A DNA stretch of 24,018 bases, from assembly GCA_025093555.1 (NCBI GenBank), contig JAIWNF010000150.1, forward strand, positions 1-24,018. Direction: 5' to 3'. The notes beneath the pieces are model-generated. The model did no database searches. It saw nothing but the letters and a program-made list of their open reading frames with translations, and was not told the DNA's origin. Of this stretch, positions 17,504 to 24,018 are shown in pieces. How positions within the stretch are numbered: the first letter of the stretch is position 1; each line of letters starts with the position of its first letter. The DNA comes from Circinella umbellata (taxonomy: Eukaryota; Mucoromycota; Mucoromycetes; Mucorales; Lichtheimiaceae). The position numbers and the translations under genes are program-made.

Positions 17504-18573
17504 TCAGTCATTAGTACTGCTGTCTGAACCTGTGGAGTCATTGTCACTAGTACTGCCATCAGAACTTGACTTATCTTTACTTGTGTTGCTATAATGTCAT
17601 TTATTACGTTAGTATTATATGTTTTTGTGTTGCCATTTTATGTCCTGCTATGACTATTACTGCCCCTCTCAACGTTCTATCTCACCTCATGTTTTTGGCG
17701 TAATCATCCATAATTCTTATATGGTCTTCTAAGTCAATATCTAAACAGCCATAAATCATTAGTCCGAACATATGTATTGGATGTTTTTCTTTTTAACTTT
17801 TTTTTAATAGAAAAGAATACCTGAAGAGTAGCGCTCATGATGGCTTGTATTGGCCTCATGGCTAAACAAGAGTTCGTTACTTGGGTTAGCTTCATTATCG
17901 CTTCTGTTTTGGCTTGGTTCATCATTGGAAGCCTGGATGGCTATTTCGCGTGTTTTTGTTATTACTTGTTGTTTATTCTGCCAATGTTTTGACAGTATAA
18001 GACGTGCACCCCAATGGCGAGTACATGCTTTTAAAGGAATGTACGACAATGCATCACGTTCAAGCTCTCGATACATTTCATAATGATAAGACTCTGCCTT
18101 TTTCCACTTCACAAATTCATTAAGTTTATGCTTGTCTTTACATCGACTTACTACTTCTTTTGCAAGTACTTGAACATGGCAAAACCGTGATTCCATCTGA
18201 GAATCTTCAAGTTGCAGTAAGTTGGCTTTAGTACGATACGTTTTAAGAAGCCATATAAAAAGTTCTCGACTATACTGCCGTTTCCTCAATATGTGCTTCC
18301 TTTTTGTTTCGCTGTAAACTTCTGTTTTTGGCAAATCAATCAGAACCGAAGGTATAGTTGTTGCTTGATTTGAGGAATCGACTTCAGCTTCTTCATCGAA
18401 TTTTTCAACTAAATCTACTAATCTCGCGTTGATTCTGTCTGTTTTTTAATGTATTCTTGAAAGACGCAATATCTTTTTTGTGTTGTTTATTGCTTTTTCA
18501 AGGCACGTTTCAAACGTGTTAATGCTAGTTCAATATTTCCGTTTGCGTCTGATATGTGTTTCTTTGAACCCAT
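17504..18573 (-). pseudogene. Lineage-specific gene of unknown function, broken
   Basis: The minus-strand ATG at 18573 opens MGSKKHISDANGNIELALTR and a basic stretch that meets a TAA near 18490, where the frame is also lost. From about 18445 a long frame runs to 17821: INARLVDLVEKFDEE, KRKHILRKRQYSRELFIWLL, ESRFCHVQVLAKEVVSRC, LKACTRHWGARLILSKHW and an acidic tail. A donor GTATTC at 17820 and an acceptor at 17589, with TACTAAC at 17614-17608, suggest an intron. The last block, in one frame, is Ser/Asp-rich (SSSDGSTSDNDSTGSDSS) with a stop at 17506-17504, one base from the LTR of element A; the phase from the donor favours a different frame, so this end is uncertain. I do not recognise the family. 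It lies just downstream of the transposase on the same strand and may be a second gene of that element. Confidence 0.4.
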
Positions 18574-18762
18574 TACTGAATAGATGGTAAGACTTGTGAT
18601 AGATAAGCTTTATAATAAATAAACAATGTTTCGTTAGTAATAAGATGTCCAAAGTGTTTGAAAAAAAGGATGATTAAAATAAAGAGCGATTAAAGAAAAA
18701 AGATTGAAAAAGAAAAGAGAAGAAAAAAAAAAGCTGAAAGCTACTGCGGAATGAATTCTTAG

Positions 18763-19247
18763 TACAGATCATTCAATAAACTAAAGTTCTGATTTTTCAA
18801 GGGATTCATCCCCAGCCATACAATGTATCTTCGCTTGGAAGTAGCTGTATAGATAGCAACAGTAGAACATATATCTCCAACCGAAACAGCAAGATATTTG
18901 TGGTTAGCTTTTTCTCGTATAAATGGAATGCCATCTACTGATAAACCAACTTCCCGATTTTTGATGAGTCGAAGGAATCTTATGAAATCTCCTTGTGTAT
19001 GACGAAAGTAAAAAATCATCTCACCGAAGTAAAACCTTGGTTTTCTTCTAATAATGTTTCGTCTTTAGCATCTATCCACATCAATAATCATTTGTACGTA
19101 AAAGTCGTCTAGCCTGGTATCTTGCCGTTCTCGATACGAACTTCCAATGATTTCCTTTGAACTAATGAATAATCGTCCTCCAGCCTCAATAAATGATTCT
19201 ATTTCTCGTACATTATTAGAATAAATTTGCCAAAAGTTAGGCAGCAA
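18763..19247 (-). pseudogene. tnp2/Plavaka-like transposase, C-terminal region
   Basis: Two blocks. The first (19247-19065) reads SFIEAGGRLFISSKEIIGSS and RQDTRLDDFYVQM. The second (19019-18763) reads MIFYFRHTQGDFIRFLRLIK, KYLAVSVGDICSTVAIY and RYIVWLGMNPLKNQNF. The F-Y-F-x-H...D-I...Y-I-V-W-x-G-M order is typical of the C-terminal extension of fungal CACTA/Plavaka-type transposases. A frame change separates the blocks near 19020-19065. No terminal inverted repeat of the element is obvious downstream; 18640-18735 is only a purine-rich low-complexity stretch. Confidence 0.55.
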
Positions 19248-19379
19248 TGTATCAAGATTGTATTCACTATAGTCACTAGTAGTTCTATCACAGTGAGGAT
19301 TCTAAATTTCAGGTGCATCATGGGCAGTAGAGTCAGTTAGTGATGGTCCTCTGCGATCTTCTATTGAACCATTGTTTGT

Positions 19380-20356
19380 TTCAGTGAAATGTATTGCTGC
19401 AAGTGAAAGCATTATATTTTCCAGCATTTATTCCTTGTACTGATGGTGACTTTACTTTACATTTAATTTCTCCCAAAGCTCTTTCATTTGAAAAAGTTGC
19501 ATACATTCATGGGGGGGCCATTGCCAGAGTAGTTTCTTTGATATGACGAAGGTAATGTTGATTAATTGTTAAAAATTTTGCCACTGACATTCCCGAGATC
19601 AACATGATTTATAAGAAATGCAAACCATTTCCAAACATTATATCTAGCCTCTGTAAGTTGTTGCTCATAATAGAATTTTGAAATATTATACTGAAGATTT
19701 GGACTAATGCAATTGTCGCATCTCTTGCTTCTTGATCCCTAAGATTGGTCAATGATTATCGTTGGAGCAATGTATCTGATCATATTGATCGCTTCATTTG
19801 ATTTGAATCTATCTTTTTTTGATATATCCTTTGTACATGCATTAAATGTTGATGTTATAGTCACTTTTGAATTGGCAATCGCTGCCCGGATATGATTTCT
19901 AGTAGTTGTTTTTAAAAAGAGAGGGTTATCCTTTTTTCCAAACTCACTGTAAACTAATTTCCAGAACTGCTTCACGATCCCAGAAAGCAAATGCATAATA
20001 TCCAATCCAAAAAATTCACAATTCTTGAAGCTTTTTAATACAGCAAACTTTGACTCTTATCTGACACCATATCTATTTTTCTTGTATTTTTTTTTGGTAA
20101 AGACATCCACGGACCTTCGTTTTGGTACAGGATATCGTTTTGGTCTAAATACAACCCTTGCAACATAATCGAAATCCCTTTTACAGTACAAAGTCGACAA
20201 CATATCTTGGATTAAATTGTTTATGAATATGAGAAAGGTTAAAATAAGCGAACCTCCCGTTTTTTTTCTCTTTTCATGTGTAATAAACAAATTCTAAGAT
20301 ATACCTGGAATTATGGCCCTTATGAAGCATTAGCTTTGCTGTTGCTGGAATATCAC
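19380..20356 (-). pseudogene. tnp2/Plavaka-like transposase, middle region
   Basis: The block 20356-20305 reads GDIPATAKLMLHKGHNSR, the conserved D-x-PA-x-x-K-x-x-G-H-x-S segment, and ends at a GTATAT donor. A following stretch gives CRLCTVKG in one frame and FRPKRYPVPKRRSVDVF in another. A TAA at 20056-20054 then interrupts a frame that continues ESKFAVLKSFKNCEFFGLDI, then MHLLSGIVKQFW. Block 20005-19739 ends NMIRYIAPTIIIDQ. Further down, FLTINQHYLRHIKETTLAMA and YATFSNERALGEIKCKVKS match the late tnp2 region, with a TGA at 19509-19507 where arginine (CGA) would fit. The GLD-x-MHL and ERALGE motifs support the assignment. The gene is clearly dead. Confidence 0.65.
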
Positions 20357-20443
20357 CTGTGCCTATTATTGTCTTCCTGTCAGTAATTTTAATCCCAAAA
20401 AAAAATTATACTTCTAAATTCTGGTATAACAATCAAAAAGTAC
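20357..20443 (-). other. Candidate 87-nt intron in the transposase
   Basis: The donor GTACTT and acceptor GGCACAG bound 87 nt. Removal joins KVHLLLG to DIPATAKLM in phase 1, restoring the family's LL-x-x-x-D-x-PA segment, which supports this splice. Confidence 0.5.
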
Positions 20444-21420
20444 CTAACAAAAGATGCACTTTTGCACGATACGTTTCTCCATCATCACCTATAACATCGA
20501 AACTGGATTCCTGTAAAGTTTTTAATTCGTTCAACATAGGGGTCAAAAATGACATTAGATCCTTGGGTTCATGCGGTCCGGGGATTATAGCCAGTTGAAT
20601 CATTCTTTTGTTTTCATAGCGGATGAGAGGTGAAAAATTTAAAATAATAAGATTTATAATTGTTAATTGCACATTTTTTGCCGTAAAACCATCAGTATAT
20701 AGTAAAAGCGCAATATCAAGGTCATTATCAAAGAGGCCTTCTTGTCGTAGCTTTTTATACACACTTCCATCAAAGACATCTTTATATATTCCATCAGAGG
20801 ACGTAGATGTAAACGTTGTTCGATACGTAAGCTCCTCCCGTGTTGTTTCCTTTTGAAGAAGAAGTGCAAGTTGATCTTGAAGTGGTAGTTGCATTATGGT
20901 CGTATGTGGCTGTTTATTCGTACTACCATCCCTTCTGCGTTTTTTTCCTTTTTTATATCGTGAATTTTTACAATATTTGCAATGTTTCCTTTTGTCAGAT
21001 GGCATATACATCATACATCCATTGCGGCACATATCATATATAACAGGACGAACGGGATATTCTTTTTCAACTAACAGTGATTTTGCTTGATTGTATTTGT
21101 ACAAGGGTTGATGAGTTCCATCAATGTAATTGTTGATGATGTTAACCATTTTATCGAACCCGGTCCGTGTTAGTCCACTCTGTACAACAGATGTACAGTA
21201 TAACTCTCTGCTTACAGTTTCTGCATTTTTCATCGTATTTTCCTTGCCAATATGATAAACTTTGTCACCAAAATCGTATTCAAAATCGTCAAAATCATTT
21301 TCAGCTTGGACTTGCAGTTGTTCAACGTCCCTGGTAATTTCATTAGAAACAGAAGTGAGACTTGATTTTGAGTTTTCATCAGTTTCTGCATGAAATGAAA
21401 CGCTTCCTTCGATACTAACT
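20444..21420 (-). pseudogene. tnp2/Plavaka-like transposase, catalytic N-terminal exon
   Basis: The frame is open from about 21420 (SIEGSVSFHAETDENSK) to the donor at 20443; the first ATG is at 21233. Features in order: an acidic stretch (NDFDDFEYDFGD), YDMCRNGCMMYM with KHCKYCKNSRYKKGKKRRR (the C-x3-C...C-x2-C site ahead of the tnp2 core), IYKDVFDGSVYKKLRQEGLF, and the catalytic-type segment DIALLLYTDGFTAKN, with LIPGP-like AIIPGPHEPKDLMSFLTPML. The L-x-TDG and IPGP-x-x-P-x-D motifs are hallmarks of Transposase family tnp2. This exon has no internal stop over 320 codons, so it is the best preserved part. Confidence 0.7.
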
Positions 21421-21520
21421 CTAAAGCTTCATTTAGTACATGAATAAAGAGGTCTGTTACATCAAGTTTTTGTTATAAAGCTAACTATAAAAAGCTTCAA
21501 GCCTACCCATTTACTGATTC

Positions 21521-21709
21521 CTATATCAATCTAAGTCTTCGTCGCTTTTTACCAAGGTCGATCTTCACCCATCCCGTTGTTTCTTTTTTTTTTGCTTCTT
21601 TAAGAACGCAATTCAATGTATGATCTTTCTTTTTTATGTCTCGCTTTAAAAATATACCCTTGCAAATGTTACAGTAAAATTTGGAACCTGGTAGTTTCAG
21701 CATCGACAT
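21521..21709 (-). pseudogene. Zinc-finger N-terminal exon of the transposase
   Basis: The ATG at 21709 opens MSMLKLPGSKFYCNICKGIF, and C-x2-C...DHTLNC gives a C2HC zinc finger, followed by basic residues (GKKRRRLRLI) that could act as a nuclear signal. A GTAAAA donor after KIDL (near 21555) and an acceptor near 21419 would join it in phase to the next exon. The zinc finger would bind DNA at the element ends. Confidence 0.5.
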
Positions 21710-21719
21710 ATAGATATAA

Positions 21720-22003
21720 AGAGATGTGTTTAAAAGAGGTCAAATTGAGAGCATTCATGTAAGGCGCACCATTTTAAATTATTTTCAACTCAGCAATAGT
21801 ATTTTTCCTAAAGATTATTTGGGTTTCCATGGAGACATATTTTTTTTTTACTGTTTTATACTTTATGTATTATAAACTAAATAAATTCAAATTAAAGAAC
21901 ATTAATTGAGCATGTTGCCCAAAAGAGAAGCATTTGGAATAAATTTTAAGTAAAGTTTTTTGTAGTTTTTGTGAAGATTCTCAGTGTAAATAGATTTTTT
22001 TAG
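21720..22003. other. AT-rich spacer between the divergent transposase genes
   Basis: No coding frame is convincing. On the minus strand it is the upstream region of the zinc-finger exon, and on the plus strand it lies before the next gene. Confidence 0.35.
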
Positions 22004-23061
22004 ATATTCAGCAAAATTAAGTGATTCAAATCCCATAGTGTGTTATTCTGAAACCCAATATAAGCGAGATTCAAAAGCTCCTGCAGCAAGGACTTCATTT
22101 AATAAAAAAATCTTTACAAAACAGGTATGGCTTTTTATAATACTTGATAAGCTTGCATTTTATCATAGAAGTAAGAAATAAAATTCATTATTGGCAACAA
22201 ATCACATATATTAGATGGGAACTTTTATAGCACGACGAGATGCTTTATATGACGCAGCTGCTTGGCATGGTCAAAATCTAATAATAATCATACAAGTTCC
22301 CCTTTACATAACTCTTGTTCATACATATTATTTATCTCCGAGCAATCTCAGAAAACCAATATCTTTAGATGCACTTCGAAATCATGAATCAGAACAATCT
22401 TTATCATTGGCACTGCCATCAATTATTTTGGACACTGATATCGAAAAAACGAACTTCGAGGTATCATTAGGACGTATGCAAAAACTTAACATAACAAAGG
22501 TAGGACTTTATTATTTTTTAATGCTTATCAGAGTTATGTATAGAGTGTAAATAGTCATTCCCACTAAATATATTTTGTTTATAAATTTTCTTGTATTTAA
22601 AAAACTGTCATTCAGCAGTGACGGATGATGATGATGAAGTATATAATGAAGCTGTTAGAACAAATACAACGTTTCGAGGAGCAAATTGGTGCGATTTCGT
22701 GGAACTGAAAGGGGAATATTATGGTCGACCGCTGTTATTTTTTCAAGGCAGCTACGTAAATAAAAATCTTGATATGTGCTTCATAGAACGATATCTACCT
22801 ATAAAAAACAGAGCATTTGTAACAGATATGGAAGTATTAAAACTGGAAGAACCAAAAAAAGTTATACAAGTCTCTGAAAAAGCTCGGGCAGTACACATTG
22901 TTCCAAATTTTAAAACAAAGAAGAATGAAAAAACTGGGCATTATGATGAATATCTCTTAAATCATAATGTAAACCGGCATACTTGGTCTGAAAACAGAGG
23001 AGTTATTGATGATAAATTATCATCATTGAGAAGCAATTCAAGTTATAATACTTTTAGTTAA
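22004..23061 (+). CDS. Three-exon gene, probable transposase C-terminal part
   Basis: Exon 1 (about 22004-22124) reads SDSNPIVCYSETQYKRDSKA and ends CAG/GTATGG. A 90-nt intron leads to exon 2 (22215-22473), which starts MGTFIARRDALYDAAAWHGQ and ends LSLALPSIILDTDIEK...SLG at a GTATGC donor. A 142-nt intron (22474-22615) joins it in phase 1 to exon 3 (22616-23061). Exon 3 is VTDDDDEVYNEAVR, WCDFVELKGEYYGRPLLFFQ, DMCFIERYLPIKNRAF, KARAVHIVPNF, and YLLNHNVNRHTW. The order Y-G-x-x-L-F-F...F-I-E...R-A-V-H-x-V-P-x-F...Y-x-x-N-x-x-x-x-R-H is like the C-terminus of Plavaka-type transposases. The spliced reading has no stop until 23059-23061. The catalytic part would lie upstream and is missing, so it is a fragment or a separate short gene. 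Confidence 0.5.
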
Positions 23062-23156
23062 TATTTAATTATAATAATATATATATATTTATTTATTCTT
23101 CTCTTTAAACTAATTAAACACTTTGAGCATAAAAACTCCGAAAAAATTATTTTTCG

Positions 23157-23690
23157 TCTCTGGAAAATCTCCAACTCCGTAAAATCTCCAATTTTTTTTG
23201 AAAACATTATTAATTTTGTAGTGCAACAACTCAACACTCCAAAAAATCTCCATTTCTCTCCGGAAAATCTCCAACCCTGTTCGACAAAAAAAAATCAAAA
23301 TGAATTGTGGTCTAAAATGCATATAACTTGGATATAGGGTAGAAATATGGTAACCAACGATTGAATAGTATTTACTAAGTCTCAAATTCATAAAATCTTC
23401 AAAAATCTATAAAATTCATGCTGCAAAAACTCAACTCTCCAAGATATCTCCATTTCTCTCCGGAAAATCTCCAACCCTGTTCGACAAAAAAAAAATCAAA
23501 ATGAAGTATGATTTAAAATACATATAACTTGCATATAATGTAGAAGAGTGGTAACCAATGATTGAATCGTATGTACTAAGTCTCAAATTCACAAAATCTC
23601 CAAAAAAATATTAATTTTATAGTGCAACAATTCAACTCTCCAAAATATCTCCATTTCTCTCCGGAAAATCTCCAACCCCGTCAATAAAAA
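23157..23690. repeat. 200-bp tandem repeat, about 2.5 copies
   Basis: CGGAAAATCTCCAACCC recurs at 23261, 23461 and 23662, periods of 200 and 201 bp. Units share CTCCATTTCTCTC, a poly-A stretch with TCAAAATGAA, a CATATAACTTG block and ACTAAGTCTCAAATTCA. A related partial copy (TGGAAAATCTCCAACTCCGT) begins at 23161, 100 bp before the first full one, so the unit may have a half-length ancestor. No coding role is visible. Confidence 0.85.
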
Positions 23691-24018
23691 TTAAAATTGT
23701 TCAATTATGCTAAATTTTCATAACATGAATCCTGTAGTAATCGGTCGTATCAGTAGTTTGATTCCATGTTTTCAAACCTTTTTACATATAGCTTAGATAG
23801 AGAAAAGTGGAAGGATGATAAGTGATGATCAAATGGTCTTCTGTGACTGTTTATTTTGTGGTTATTATTTTTTCCACCTGGTATTTTTTCTCATCCTTTC
23901 ACCATCTGAAAGCTTGACGGAATAAATAGCAAGTGTTTTTCCAGCATGGCACCGAAAAAGAATAGCAATAATGATGACTGATCCTAACAACTATTAGATC
24001 TTTTTGATAGTACGGTAT
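23691..24018. other. Right edge, no recognisable gene
   Basis: The repeat gives way to non-repetitive AT-rich sequence. An ATG at about 23946 opens MAPKKNSNNDD and stops at once; it could be the first exon of a gene beyond the window, but the evidence is minimal. Confidence 0.3.

Noticed and set aside
23110..23391. Minus-strand 93-codon frame in the tandem repeat
   Set aside because: Composition follows the 200-bp repeat and it is not maintained across repeat units.
23157..23690. CRISPR-like array
   Set aside because: The period is 200 bp with similarity throughout the unit, not short repeats with unique spacers, and the genome is eukaryotic.
23946..23981. Short ATG frame MAPKKNSNNDD at the right edge
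   Set aside because: Eleven codons then a stop; without sequence beyond the window there is no support for a gene.

Overview
The window is AT-rich eukaryotic DNA made almost entirely of transposable elements and their debris. Short introns (about 80-140 nt) with GTATGT/GTAAG-type donors and a TACTAAC branch site, a chromodomain Ty3/gypsy retrotransposon, a tnp2/Plavaka-type transposase and an RTC4-like domain together suggest a fungus, most likely an early-diverging one such as Mucoromycota. That placement is an inference. I see no clean housekeeping gene, rRNA, tRNA or CRISPR array.

Layout. (1) 1-3323: a unit bounded by about 190-bp terminal inverted repeats. Its minus strand holds a FAR1-like zinc-finger remnant (2388-2004) and an RTC4-like domain gene in pieces (1578-635), separated by a solo LTR of family A (1579-2003). 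(2) 3324-3652: A-tract/TCGCAC repeats and an imperfect palindrome. (3) 3653-9512: an old minus-strand Ty3/gypsy element (element B) with very short LTRs. Its protease, RT and integrase motifs carry many G-to-A type changes on the coding strand. Its gag is interrupted by a second solo LTR of family A (8059-8478, perfect 5-bp target duplication) and by an AT-rich block. (4) 9513-11612: a 21-22-bp minisatellite, AT-rich DNA, one candidate spliced orphan gene and a truncated ORF. (5) 11613-17502: a full-length plus-strand chromovirus (element A) with about 420-bp LTRs that differ at five sites. All catalytic motifs are present, but there are three frameshifts and one nonsense codon. (6) 17504-18573: a minus-strand lineage-specific gene of unknown function. 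(7) 18763-21709: a decayed minus-strand tnp2/Plavaka-like transposase with an N-terminal zinc finger. (8) 22004-23061: a plus-strand three-exon gene resembling the C-terminal part of a similar transposase. (9) 23157-23690: a 200-bp tandem repeat.

Relative history. Element B is oldest. Family A later inserted into its gag and recombined to a solo LTR. A second family A copy sits as a solo LTR in the TIR unit, and a third is the near-complete element A. Several junctions lack target duplications, which suggests ectopic recombination. The most unusual item is the TIR-bounded unit carrying an RTC4-like host-type domain instead of a recognisable transposase. The most informative pattern is the transition-biased decay of element B beside the indel-type decay of element A.
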